Below are positions 1-10,859 of a DNA stretch of 64,000 nucleotides, piece after piece. The position numbers and the translations under genes are program-made. Source of the DNA: Sphagnum compactum (taxonomy: Eukaryota > Bryophyta > Sphagnopsida > Sphagnales); NCBI GenBank assembly GCA_965153455.1, contig OZ234500.1, forward strand, positions 14,321,579 to 14,385,578. The letters are read 5' to 3'. How positions within the stretch are numbered: position 1 is the stretch's first letter; each line of letters opens with the position of its first letter. The notes beneath the pieces are model-generated. The model did not search any database, had not been told where the DNA came from, and saw nothing but the letters and a program-made list of their open reading frames with translations.

Positions 1-1784
1 ATTCCATCACAATCCTTCATAAATGTGTTTTTACATGGTACAAAAGGATTAGGTAAAAAAGACAAAATGGTGATGTTGTGACAAAATTTTGGTACACTTT
101 AAAAAATTTGGACCCCAAAACTGGTTTCAATCTTCTTATTTTATTATATTTAATGTGGGGGGCAAATTGGTACTTACATTTAATTTAATTTAATTTATAC
201 CAAACCATGGGAGGTAATTTTAAGTTTAGGAATTCAAGTGTCCAATATTTAGGGTTCCAATGAGCTTAATTTTTAAAGAGTGTTTTAAGTTCACTTGTAA
301 AGACAAAAGGAATAGAGATTGTTTTAAGTTCACTCGTAGAGACAAAAAATACACAAAACGTCATGGAACTTCCGAGGACAACTTCAAATTTTTACATAGT
401 CTCCTTAAAAGCTTTGGCATGTAATTTTTGTAATTCATTGGTGTAGGTTGTTCTATGAAAACTATAGGTTGCATTTGTAAAAAGCTTGGATGTTGTAGTC
501 CAAAAACCTTTTTTTCTTGAAATCCTTCCATTGTTACAAAAAAACTCACTAGTGCAACCTTAAACTTGTTTTTAGTCGTGATTTTGAAACATGGGAAGAG
601 CATAAAAATATGATAAAATGTGTGATTTTGTTAGTTCTGGTGTAAATAATGGTTATGGTAAATGGTTTTCACCATTTGTGGTAACAACAACAAGTTAAGC
701 ATACATGAAGGTTCATGGGCTACCCATGAATTTGCTTTGTCATAAAAAGCTTAGGAAATTGTTAGCACATTCTTTGGCATAGGCTAATAGTCAACTAACA
801 AAGGCTCATTAGTTTACAGAAATAGTCATGTGCCCAAGGCTATTGCCAAAAATTGTGGGTGTCATTGCCATAATTCATCTATTAATTACCATAGCTTGTC
901 ATCATGCCAAAGCTTGTTGATGCATTTGTTATTGTTGTCTTTGCCATCATCAAAACCAAATTCTATCCAGTGATGTGCCCAAGGTTATTGTCAAAACTTG
1001 TGTGTGCACCATTGCCTTATTTGTTGTCACCACATTTGTTGGAGTGACATCACCAAAGCCATGCCATGTTTGTATTATTATTGTCATTACCTAATTTTGT
1101 TGAGCAACAATGTTGTTATTTTGAATGCCAATTGCAACCTTTGCCACCATTGATGGAACATAGTTATGTTCACAATCACCATCATTGCCTAGTTATGTCA
1201 AGCCATGACAACAACTTGGATACCTCAAGCTTTGAGTTTTGCTATAGCCACCTTAAAGAATGTGATGTTCCAAAGTTGAGCTTTGATGATGCTAAGTTAA
1301 GATTGCAATAAATGACATATGCACCAACATTACCATGATTTTTTGGTGGAAACTCATGGACTACAACATGTAAAAGAAGCTCCATCTCCACAAGGAAATC
1401 TTATGAGGTTTTACATGACTTCATGCAATAGATGGCAAGATTTCAATCTTGTAACTAAATTAAACAACTTTAACACCTCACCCACATTTCCATGGAAAAC
1501 CCTTAAATCTATTGTGAGTCTTGGGCTTTTTTGTATTTCTAACTTCTAATGTTCTATTTTCATAACTTGTAATTAGCACCTTGAAACCATGATGGTCAAC
1601 ATTGTCCTTTTTATGGCCTTCACGTTCTTAAGTTTATATATGTATATAAGGATGTTGGGAAGAACTTGAACCACTTTCTATTGCAAAATTGGTTTTCATA
1701 ATCATTAACAGTTCACACACTACAATTCTATAGCTCTCAACTAACACCACCTATTAGTGTGTCTCAAATATTTAATGTAAAAAC
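1..1784. other. AT-rich intergenic DNA, no gene
   Basis: No open frame here has protein-like composition or a recognisable motif; the short frames are chance openings in AT-rich DNA. Two small direct duplications are visible: a 45-base one near 278-345 (core ttttaagttcact) and the longer one listed at 826-1,115. Confidence 0.6.
826..1115. repeat. Imperfect tandem duplication, unit about 145 bp
   Basis: The segment beginning gtgcccaaggctattg at 831 recurs at 975 as gtgcccaaggttattg, followed in both copies by related text rich in ccatcat/ccattgcc and ttgttg. The copies are diverged, so the duplication is old. The short frames crossing it are by-products. Confidence 0.55.
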
Positions 1785-2440
1785 GAGCTTTTGGGTGAAA
1801 GCACACTATGGGTGAACCAATTTTCACCAAAAAAGGTGATGTATAACTAGTATCATAGTACACAGTAAGTTTAAATTTTGATGACATCATTTGATAATCC
1901 TATACATAAGCAAAAAGCCCTAGAATGTGCACAACAACATTTTGGAACTCAAATTTCACTTTAAATCAAGATTAATTTTGATCCAATGATTAGATGAAAG
2001 GATTGAACAAAATCAATGTACACAACATATATAATGTGTAGTTTTTTGTCGGCCATAAGGCCTCATGTTTGTGGTTCATAAAACGTTACTAAACAAAAGA
2101 AATCTGAAAAAATAATGCAACGCCCAACTATAATCTCTTTCTTTTTCATTTGGTATTGGTTTTTTCTTTAAATACATAAAATATTTTGCCTTTATTGCTG
2201 AAAAAAAAGAAAAAAAAAATATTTTTAATGAATTTTCAACTGTAAAATTCAAACTTCCAAATGGCCCTAGATTCAATTGATGTATATCAATAGTAATGAC
2301 CACAAAAAATTTCACCAAAAATTTCCATGCACAACCCTAGTTTTGAAGTATGTATGCAATTTTTAATATTCCATGACGAGTATTATTTCATCACAAATAT
2401 ATTTCATATGTTAAAGTTCACCAATTTTTGCCCAGGGCTC
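1785..2440 (+). repeat. Dispersed repeat family B, copy 1
   Basis: About 650 bp matches the reverse complement of 15,290-15,940. Shared landmarks in order are gggtgaaagcac at the left end, ggtgatgtataac, gatgacatc, aacaacattttt/ggaactcaaa, ttaattttgatccaatg, atcaatgtacaca, ggcctcatgttt, aaacaaaagaaat and atgtatatcaata. Identity is uneven, highest in the left half. The left edge is sharp at the gggtgaaagcac motif; the right edge fades near 2,440. No protein is encoded. It could be a non-autonomous transposon or an LTR remnant. Confidence 0.7.
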
Positions 2441-2472
2441 ATGACAAGACACTAAGAGAGTACAAAAAAATG

Positions 2473-2648
2473 AGCACCTACACTGGTGCCATGATAAAAA
2501 CCCCAAAATTTATTTAAATTATTTCTAAGTATTATAAAAATCTAATTCTTAGACTAAATCTGGGTCTCTGAGTCCAAATTTAACCTTTCATTGGTCTGAC
2601 CACTAAGAGGCCTTCACTTAAGAAGGTGAAGGTAATAGTGTAGGTGCT
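2473..2648. mobile_element. Small terminal-inverted-repeat element (candidate MITE)
   Basis: agcacctacact at 2,473 is matched in reverse complement by agtgtaggtgct ending at 2,648. The enclosed 150 bp are AT-rich and non-coding. No target duplication can be seen, so a chance inverted repeat is not excluded. Confidence 0.4.
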
Positions 2649-2905
2649 TGTTCACCCCGGCAATGAAGGTAGGTATAGGAGAATGGGTGGCTCTTGGGTT
2701 AATTGATGGGTGTCCATGGTTAGGTAATATATGGAGGTTAGGGCTAGTGTGTTGTGAGTAGCTGGGTAGGTAATGACTAATGATGGCAGTTGAGGTTATC
2801 TAGGGAACTGGAACCCAATGGGAAAGTGTTTCATGTCCAAGTGCCCACCATCCGTCCGAGTTCATGGTGCATTGGTGACCCGGTGCTTCCGGGTGGGTGG
2901 GGGGT
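2640..2905 (-). repeat. Dispersed repeat family C, diverged copy
   Basis: Read on the minus strand this resembles the segments at 7.43-7.87, 44.39-44.64 and 47.28-47.48 kb: a stretch with ggatggtg, then ggacatgaaacactttt, gttccctagataacc, and a tail of tacctaccc-like motifs. The central hairpin seen in other copies (ctaaccac/gtggttag) is decayed here. Confidence 0.45.
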
Positions 2906-3069
2906 GGGGATCTATAACCCAGCAGCTGGGCAAAACCCAAGACTTAACAACTTAATCAAATGGTGTCTTATTAGCTGGTTTGCATGCTACAGGCCCACTG
3001 GTTACGAACATGATTAGATTTCCAATTCCCAAGAACTTAGCTGTCTTGTCTTAGCAACTCCACCTTTTT

Positions 3070-3420
3070 GTTTTCAAGTGTTAAATTTTCCATAATATGA
3101 TGAAATGTCAACCCATGTTTTCAAGTTTTTTAGTAAATTTGTGACAAATTGATGACCCGTGTTTTTAAATGAATCAAGGTAATGTGGCAAATTGTCGACC
3201 AGTGTTTTCAAGTGTTAGTAAATTGTAATGTGACAAATTGTGGACCAATCTTTTTCAAGTGTTAGTAAATTGTAATGTGACAAATTGTCCACTAGTGTTT
3301 CCAAGTGTTAGTAAAATGTAATGTGACAAATTGCTCCACCAATGTTTTCAAGTGTTAGTAAATTGTAATGTGACAAATTGCAGACCAGTGTTTTCAAGTG
3401 TTTAGTAACGTGACGAAAGT
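3070..3420. repeat. Tandem minisatellite, about 46-bp unit, 7-8 copies
   Basis: Units begin ttttcaagtgttagtaaatt and continue gtaatgtgacaaattg plus a variable ccaNtg segment. Clear unit starts are at 3,205, 3,251, 3,298, 3,345 and 3,391; earlier, more diverged units start near 3,070, 3,118 and 3,163. The variable dozen bases (gtcgaccagtg, gtggaccaatc, gtccactagtg, ctccaccaatg) lie between constant blocks. It is not coding, because 46 is not a multiple of three and the frames break. Confidence 0.85.
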
Positions 3421-5440
3421 GACGACAGTGTCCACAAAAAGTCTTCACTAATGAATGGAGCCTGAGCCTGCAGCACTTCACCATAACCCTGCTAAATAGT
3501 TGAGAGAAACTCCAAAGGAAACAAAGGGTATAATTCCTATTGAAGGAAACAATGCACAAGAGTTGTGAGCTAATTGCTATTGTCAAGAGCTAAACTTAGT
3601 ACCAAGTGGTGCCCGCTATTTTTGTAGGGCCTCATTATGAAGAGCAGGGCTGCTTCTGAGGTATATTGCAATGTTGGGAGGTTTTCTCTTTGCCAAAGAA
3701 AGAGTAATAAGGGTTGTGTATATTGAGCCCTTGACTGGTGATTCTGAAGAAATCAAAGAACAGGCTCTGAGCCTTGGCGCGTGGTTCTCAAAAAATCAAA
3801 GAACAGGTTTTGACCCTTAGTGAGGCTTCTTCAAAAATCAAAGAACCAGGTCAAAGAACTTACCCTAGATAACTGGTTCTTTGCTGGTTCTTTCATGAAA
3901 ACTGCCAGTTCTTTGAAAATTTCCGTAATCCCAGAACTGTAGGGTTTTTTAATTCTAAATTTCTCAAAAAGCCAAAACAAGAGGTTTTTGCAATTTCTAG
4001 AATTAAAAAAAACTCAAACGAGAGGTTATTAACAAAACCAATGACCTCGACAACACTGATATATATTGATACTCCCTAAGAGTCTCTGCCCTACACTACT
4101 CTCACTTCCCAAATGGATTTCCTTCTTGGAAACAAAAAATGCATTTGGGAGCTTTCTATCAAAACTAAATTGGGGTGTTCTAAGCTTCACTCTCGATCAT
4201 GATCACCTAATCAAGAACATAATCAGACTTTTAAATCATTGATTGATGATGTGGACAACATAATCAACCTTTGAACCCCTCCTAATACAGATGCCAATGC
4301 AACTGCAGAGATCATCTAGAAATGAGTTAATAAGTAATAAGTCCACCAACTAGTGCTGAAGTCCTACTGTTGTGACTCATGACCACTGCACATTGTAGGG
4401 AGATCCAGTGATTTCTAGTTCTTATAGTTACAGTAGTACCCTTTGAAGCACCAAAGGAGATAGGCCAGGCGGGTGAAGAGCTCATCACTCACAGTCTTCT
4501 GTCACAGGGGTTCTCCAATGTCTTTCCCAGTGGGATTTGAAAACAACCAAAAATAGTTAGACACAGGTGACAGGATCCATTATGATTGCTAGATTGCTAG
4601 ACTTTTTTTGTATATGGTCAACTGGAGTATTTTGTCACATTTTGTTCACGCAGGCAGGATTAGGTGTTTTGATTGCTCTGTGCTAGTTTGGTCAGACAGT
4701 CAATTAGCAATCTCTGTCACATTGTGTCAGAAGGATGTGGTGGTGGTCCTTATGAGTAGCTAGATAGTGTTGTCCGCCATTTGTAATTTGTAGTTCCAGG
4801 GTAGGAAAGCAATACATGTATACCAAGTTTAGATGCTTTCTTTCTGGACCAAAGCTGCATGTTGGTCTGATGTACTTGTCCAAATTATATATGGTTTGCT
4901 CAAGTTTGTCCAAAACTTTAGTTACTGCTTTAATTAGTTATTGATTGGAAAATAATACATGTATTTCTACAGCACCACCCAAGAAATAGGAAAGAGTAGC
5001 TCATGCAATTTGTGAATCTACCTACATAATAACCACATGTGTGCCTGCTTCATCTTTGGAAAAACACATCAATTTATTATGCCTTTGTAATTTCCTCAAA
5101 GTCTGATGGGTCTATTCAGTATTTCAATCCAAAACCCATTACTGCATGTTTTTACTCGCATTTAAACTATTGTTGTATTGTAATGTTTACTAGATTCATC
5201 ATTCTTCAGATGATTCTCCTGCCCCCTTCACTTCCTCATGACCTACCTATACCATTCAATCAATGGGTGGCCACTGAATTACATGAGACGCAAACGAGCA
5301 ATGTCTGGCCCTTTGTTCAGGCTTGTCTTTTTGTGCCCTGAGTGGTTCTACACATTTTTGTCTTTTTCCACAGAATCGCATGAACCGCACATGGTTCTAT
5401 TTGTTCTACAGGCAGAACAAAAAAAATGGATTTCTTTTTT
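3421..5440. other. Intergenic, no gene; cluster of ggttcttt/aaagaacc words
   Basis: Between 3,745 and 3,920 the words caaagaacagg and its reverse form cctggttctttg alternate, so the single strand could fold into several short hairpins. The rest shows no coding frame or repeat partner that I could find in the window. Confidence 0.5.
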
Positions 5441-5444
5441 CCCC

Positions 5445-5530
5445 CCGCATGTTCTACAATCCCACAACAAATTCAAACCCATAACCTTTCAAAAGAGAGG
5501 CCAGGAATTTAACTGATAACATAGTTTTGA
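5445..5530 (-). mobile_element. tRNA-derived SINE-like head (minus strand)
   Basis: On the minus strand a degenerate A box (ttatcagttaaat, from about 5,523) is followed about 41 bases later by a B box (ggtttgaattt, ending near 5,470), close to tRNA spacing. The intervening cctggcctctcttttgaaagg resembles the anticodon arm region of plant tRNA-like SINE heads. Body and tail are not defined, so this is a candidate only. Confidence 0.35.
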
Positions 5531-5539
5531 GCACTGCAA

Positions 5540-6624
5540 GCAAAGTGTGCCCTATTTTATTTAACCTCTAACTAGGCTTGTGGTAGTCAAATCCCACAGC
5601 AAAACCACAAGGAAGACATTAAAAAAACCCTACAAGCACTGCCCAATGCAAAAAGTGGCTGACAGTGCTTGAAACCTAGTTTCTACTGCAAGGTATGATT
5701 GTTTTGACCTTGTGGCATATGCTAAATAGAAAAAAAGAGTGCCCTCCTTTTGCTCGAAAGTATGTTGACGGTTGGTACTTTGTTTCTCATGTTGAGTTCG
5801 AATTTGGCTTGAGACAACAAAAGCATGCAGAACATATTTAAATGATGTTCTTTTGCAAAACATGAAGAACCACGCAACACAATCCAATGTAGAACCATGC
5901 AAGTGCAAAAAGACAAGCTCTAAAGTGTGCCAGACAGAACTCGTTAAGAGGTATTTAATGTCTTGCAAATCACAAGGCTCAGCACACTTTTTCTAGTTTT
6001 CTGGCAATCTTCTAACACCCGGATAGAGCTTGGTATTTAGTCTCTTAGAGCTTTTTGTCTGATGGTGGAGGACTGGGTTCTGTGTGCACGAAAGCTAGCT
6101 AGCTAGGCCACTGAAAACCCAGGGCCAGATGTCATGGTTGTGCTTGAAATGAAAGGCATTAAATTGATGACATAAACACCAAATTGGATTCTACACACAC
6201 AACACTAGTATGCAGTGCACACTGCACAGCACAGCTTGTAGGCCAGACCGAAAACAAACCTTGGCTGCTGCAGCTCATAATACTTCATCAGCTTACAACC
6301 TAAACACTAAACTCTGCATGTCAGGTTTGAATGAGAAAAGAGCTTTTGGTTCAATTCCAATTTCATAAAACACTAGAATTGAATCCTGTGCAAAATAACG
6401 GTTGATCTGCAGCACAATGAGCTATTTTAAGTCCCCTGCACCCCACCTCATCATCCACAGCGTATGCAAAGACCAAAAGAAAAACAATCTCCAAAAGAAA
6501 CAAGAAGTTACAAAACAGTAGCTAGAAACAACAACAACAACAGGAGGATCAGCAGCAATAGGAACAGTGAATCTGCACCCAAAAAAATACAAGTAAATAA
6601 TAAGACTAATAAAATAAGAACTAG
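5540..6624. other. Intergenic, no gene supported
   Basis: The longest frame here (112 codons, minus strand, 5,630-5,968) has no recognisable motif, signal or repeat structure and overlaps another frame. A short caacaacaacaaca run lies near 6,527. Nothing else is evident. Confidence 0.45.
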
Positions 6625-7060
6625 TAGAGCCCACGTGGTGCAGACGTGTTGATTACTTCAGAGTTGGATTACACTTGGTTTAGGAATGGATACAAAACTC
6701 TGGGTACTGATGGGAGTGGGTCGCTGGGTGCTGGTCACTCACAGCGGCGGCCTGTGACGAGACGGCCGCCATCGACTACTTACTTAGCCGTTTCACAACT
6801 CTTGATCTCATGATCAGTAGCGTAACGTGTGAAATCTACTTGGCATTAAAACCCCGTCAAACAAACTGCGACGAGCACAAGCGGTCGGTCGGCTAGAACG
6901 GTAGAGAGGCTTAGGCTAGAGCGTGCAGCAGCAAGGGATCGATCAGCCGGGCGGGCGGCCGGGCGGGCGGGGCATCCAGCACACACTTTGTGAAGATGAG
7001 GTGCACGAGGCGACTAGACGCCTGGGTGGAGTTTTGTGCATAAATGAATTTTGTGGAACC
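6625..7060. other. Isolated GC- and CpG-rich island
   Basis: The surrounding tens of kilobases are AT-rich and CpG-poor, but this stretch carries many CpGs. It includes a G-box (CACGTG at 6,632), a ggcggcc/ggccgcc hairpin near 6,744-6,770, and a gggcgggc run at 6,947-6,973. No convincing coding frame crosses it. It could be a promoter or first exon remnant, or a recent insertion not yet eroded by cytosine methylation. The run gggcgggcggccgggcgggc could form a G-quadruplex. Confidence 0.5.
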
Positions 7061-7113
7061 TGGGACTTACTAGAAGAATTTAGTAGAGTACTAAATTGGG
7101 CAACCACGCTAGG

Positions 7114-7133
7114 ATGCATGCATGCATGCATGC
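7114..7133. repeat. (ATGC)n microsatellite
   Basis: Five ATGC units in a row. The motif is self-complementary. A similar short gcatgcatgcatgc run occurs at 27,412. Confidence 0.85.
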
Positions 7134-7429
7134 GTTTCAAATCTCAACTTCCCTGCCTAGTGCTCATGTTCTTGTGAAGGAAGAAGTTATTAGCCATTGG
7201 CTCTGCATCTTCAGGGTACAGACTAGAGACATGATGGTGATGCTGCACCCACAAACAAGGGGTGTGTGTCATCACAATGTGTTGAATATTTATTATCCTT
7301 ATGGATGTCATTTAAATGGAAAGGGCAGAGCCATTATACAATGACAGGCTCATTTGAATAAGAATTCGGCCAGAATTTGCTCCTAAGAAGTGGATTTTTG
7401 CACTTCAGTTTCTGGCAGCAACCACAACT

Positions 7430-7870
7430 CTCTAAATCGGCCACAGTGAACCAGCACCCACCAGCACACCATCCACTGGATGCCCCTTATTACTCAGTTG
7501 TGGATGAACCTCAACTGAGCTAATATTTGGTTTCACCTTGGTAACCAATTCTGTAGGAAATAGGTTTCATATATAGGTAGATAGGTAGGAAAATAGGTAA
7601 CTACGAGGTAATTAGTTGGTTTATACAAAGTGAAGGCTGCTTTTACTACCTACCTACTTACAACCTGCTTGTGGGTTGTTAGTAGGTAGGTAGAAAAAAA
7701 GAAGAGCAACTGAGCTGATCACCATGGTTAGCTGGGGAACTGAAACCCAATAAAAATCTGTTTTATGACCACTTACCATTCATCCTTCATGATGTGCTTG
7801 CTAGTGGGTGCTGGTTCACAGTGGCCCTCCAAATCAATGTTACACCAAAATATTATTGTTGGTGTAATTT
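7430..7870 (-). repeat. Dispersed repeat family C, copy with partial second copy
   Basis: The minus strand of 7,560-7,835 reads ccactgtgaaccagcaccca, then a region ending in agctaaccatggtgatcagct, then many ctacctacctac words. This is the same order as at 44.39 and 47.28 kb. A separate plus-strand fragment with cacagtgaaccagcaccca starts at 7,442. cctacctac at about 7,648 and gtaggtaggt at 7,682 form an inverted repeat. Confidence 0.6.
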
Positions 7871-8350
7871 GCAAAAGTGTTTGTTCCAGGGCTTACTTAT
7901 GGGAATATGACTGCAATTTGCTTACAGCTAAATATAATTGGCTCTCTCCCTGTAATGAGGGAGAGAGGGCGCTATAGAACAAAGGGTAGTTTTTTTTGGT
8001 CTCACAAATTTGAGCAAATGTTCACCAGATGTAAGGTAGTTTTCATTTGGTCTGACATTTTGAGAGGAATTTTCATCATATGTAAAGTTAATTTTCATTG
8101 GGTCCCACATTTTAAGAAATGAATATCCTGATGTAGTTTTCCTTGGTTCCCACCTGGACAAAATGTGGGGACCAAATGAAAACTACCATGATAAGTGCTT
8201 GTTGGGCCAGTGCAAGCTACACTTGACCAATATGGATGTTGTAATGGCACATTTATAATGCTGGTATAATCCAACTCGGCTATACACATTTTAAAAATTG
8301 AAATGATCAATTTCAGGACAAAATTTGAAGTTATTAACTCAAGTATCTAC
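7871..8350. other. Intergenic, short internal repeats
   Basis: Three diverged units of the form gttttCaTttggtctgacatttt / agaggaattttcatcatatgtaa follow each other at 7,990-8,170, ending with an inverted form (tgtggggaccaaatgaaaact). No gene is seen. Confidence 0.4.
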
Positions 8351-8351
8351 A

Positions 8352-8785
8352 AGTGTGGCCTGTGCCATTGGCCCAAGTGTTATCACGTCCTCAACTGATT
8401 TTTCCTTTCAAAACCTGATTTTTTGGAATTTATTTGAATTTTCAGCAGTAGAAATCACTTAAAAATCAATATCTCTCACATTCTGAATCCAAATCTTACC
8501 CAAAAAATTCCACTAAATCCTGCTCATCAAGATCTTTCTAACAACATCAAAGGCACATTCCAACTCCTCCGAAATTTTCAACTACGATTTAATTTAATTT
8601 AATTTGCAGTGAAGAAATCATTCAATATTCAAGAACTTTTGCATTGCAAGTCCAAACGGCATGGAACCAGGCCCATGCAACCCTCCTCCTCGAGAGCTTT
8701 CCAAAGAGACCAAGAACTTGATTTGAAGCATCCCAGTTCAATGGATCTCATAAACTTGTACAAACAAAACAAGCGGCTTTGCCAG
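8352..8785 (+). repeat. Dispersed repeat family G, copy 1
   Basis: About 430 bp are shared with 12,958-13,400 in the same orientation and with 33,758-34,208 inverted. Landmarks are agtgtggcctgtgccattgg, caactgatttttcctt, atcttNcacattctgaatcc, tccaacaacac, cattcaatattcaagaactt, tgcaagtccaaac, gagagctttccaaag and acaaacaaaacaa. The three copies are diverged from one another and none has a coding frame. Length and the constant start suggest a solo LTR or a non-autonomous element; this is inference. Confidence 0.75.
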
Positions 8786-8789
8786 GAGA

Positions 8790-9480
8790 AGGTATTACAT
8801 TCAGTGTTTTATTATGTTTTACTATATTGGATGAAAGTTTGTTGGTTTTATGAAAGACCATGAATATTTCTTTTCACATTTGTACTAACAAATAAAATTT
8901 TCTAACCATTTTAGAATTCATTGTGCATATTTAGAAATTGAAACCATAGTTCCATTGTCTTTTTTTTAAACATACAAATGAATATAAATTTTGTAAATAA
9001 TTATATTATTTAAGAAAATCCAATTTTTTAAAACTTGGATAATGTAGACAATTTTTAGCAATGTGCATGAGGTATTTCGATGTTTGAAACAAACATCAAT
9101 ATTGAATGTATATAATTTACATGGAAAGATTTTTATTTTTAATCTCATTTTCATTTGGAAGTTTGAGAATTTGGCAATTCTTATATTTGTTTTTATCACA
9201 TTTTGGGTTTAGGTTTTCTATGACAGGTGTTTTGTTATGGTGTTTGATGGGTGTATGTGTGAATAAAAAAATTGTCCAATTTTTTTTTTGTCTTGTTATT
9301 GATATTTATGATTTTTTTTACATATAGTCCACGAAAAAAATGCAAAAATACAAATTCAAGCTATAAGGTGCCAACATTTTGGGAATAATTAATTAGGTGG
9401 AAAATGTAGCATTTACATGCATGTTTTCACAAACACTTTAACTAAATGGAAACATTAATGGTTTTTTGTTATACATTGGA
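8790..9480. other. AT-rich intergenic, no gene
   Basis: No repeat partner or coding signal was found. Short frames at 8,966-9,199 (minus) and 9,106-9,327 (plus) overlap on opposite strands and are low-complexity. Confidence 0.5.
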
Positions 9481-9481
9481 A

Positions 9482-9812
9482 GTGCATCACAAATTTATAG
9501 GCTTCAAGGGTTCATTCCAAATCCATGTGAAATCTGTAATTTCATGGGTTCATATCGTTTACACATGAATGTCATGCATTATTTAAACATGAAAGTCATG
9601 TGCATAATTTTGGTGTGTAAACAATACAAATAGACACACAACATTTGTGTTTAAACAATATGAACATGCATATGACATTTGTGTTTAAACAATGCACACG
9701 ACATTGATGTTTAAACAATACAAATAGATGAATGACATATGTGTTTATTCCATACGAACTTATGAAAAACAAATTTCACATGATTATTATTAGCATGAAG
9801 TTTGTGATGTGT
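9482..9812 (+). repeat. Dispersed repeat family A, copy 1, with tandem GTTTAAAC-type units
   Basis: Matches the reverse complement of 22,190-22,418. Order of landmarks: gcatcNcaaatttatagg, a B-box-like gggttcaNtcc, ttcatNNgttcatat, then a series of units centred on gtgtttaaacaata (near 9,650, 9,680 and 9,705), and finally tattccatacgaac and atgaaaaacaaatttc. Copy 1 has more of the internal units than copy 2. The B-box-like word near the left end hints at a tRNA-related origin, but no A box is evident. Confidence 0.7.
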
Positions 9813-9814
9813 GT

Positions 9815-10560
9815 TTAGTAATTTGAATGCAATATAAATTAGTTTGTGAAAATATGACCGATATGCATTCTGTTACACTAGATTTGCATTCATTTCCAAC
9901 GACATTAACCCATATATGGTTTAATTAAAATCTAACTTTTGTGGTGCTTTCACTAAATTATGATTTTAATTGGAATTTATCCATGAAACATAATAGTTCT
10001 TGTTTATTTTTTGCTAGGTTATTGTCTTTTAGAATGTCAACATTAAAATCTCCCATAATGATGATTGGACAATGTTCGAGAGATTATTGAATTATAGTTT
10101 GAAAATTGTTTAAGAATGTAAAAATTGAACATCTATCGCAACCCTAACCTTGTGTTCACGACCAAATCAAAGGCTTGCAAAGGTGCGGGCTAAGAGTGAA
10201 GCTCGAGAGTCACATTTCATGCTCTCGCAGGTGTAGGAGAGTGTGAGGGAATGAACCTCCACACTCCCAAGTGAGCTCCCACTTTGAAAGTTAGAGTCCC
10301 AATGGACTCCTGAATTTTCAGAGAGCGATTACAGGGGTCAAAACTCATTAAATTGAAGAGTTCCTTATACCGTTGGAAATCTCTTGGGACGTAGACATCT
10401 AAAATGAACTTGCATGATCCATTTAGGTATTTAAAATACAAATTATAGCCAAAAGAAGGGTCGGGAGTCAAATTGCCAATTTGACCATTAAAAGTCGGGA
10501 ATCACCCTAATTTACTTGCGTGAATGTGGCATGTTACATATCGTTGGAAAGCTCTCGATA
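9815..10560. other. Intergenic; contains a GTTGGAAAGCTCTC-type word
   Basis: No gene. At 10,540 the word cgttggaaagctctcgat resembles the gagagctttccaaag block of repeat family G, and a related ccgttggaaatctctt occurs near 10,372. This may be a far-diverged relative of the same element. Confidence 0.4.
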
Positions 10561-10567
10561 AAGAAAC

Positions 10568-10855
10568 CTGATGACCACTAGGTCATTTCAACATTAAACT
10601 ACCAGGGACCACCTAATGGCCACCGAGTCATTTTGACATTTGATTAATAAGGACCACCTAGTGGCCACCATGTCATTTTGACCCTAAACTATGAAGGGCC
10701 ACTTGGTGGCCACCAAGTCATTTTGACCCTAAATTATGAAAGGCCACCTGGTGGCCACTAGGTGTTTTTTTTTCGCTTACAAACCACCTGGTGGCAATCA
10801 AATGGTTTTGACTGTGGACTACTAATGACCACTTGGTGGCCACTAGGTGGTCTCA
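10568..10855. repeat. Tandem minisatellite of about 47 bp with palindromic core, about 6 copies
   Basis: Each unit carries ggNccacctNgtggccaccNNgtcattttgac followed by an AT-rich spacer. The core folds on itself: acttggtggccaccaagt at 10,701-10,718 is a perfect palindrome, and ggccacc-t-ggtggcc at 10,742-10,756 is a perfect stem with a one-base loop. The last copies are interrupted by a T run and then resume. Non-coding. Confidence 0.85.
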
Positions 10856-10859
10856 ATTT

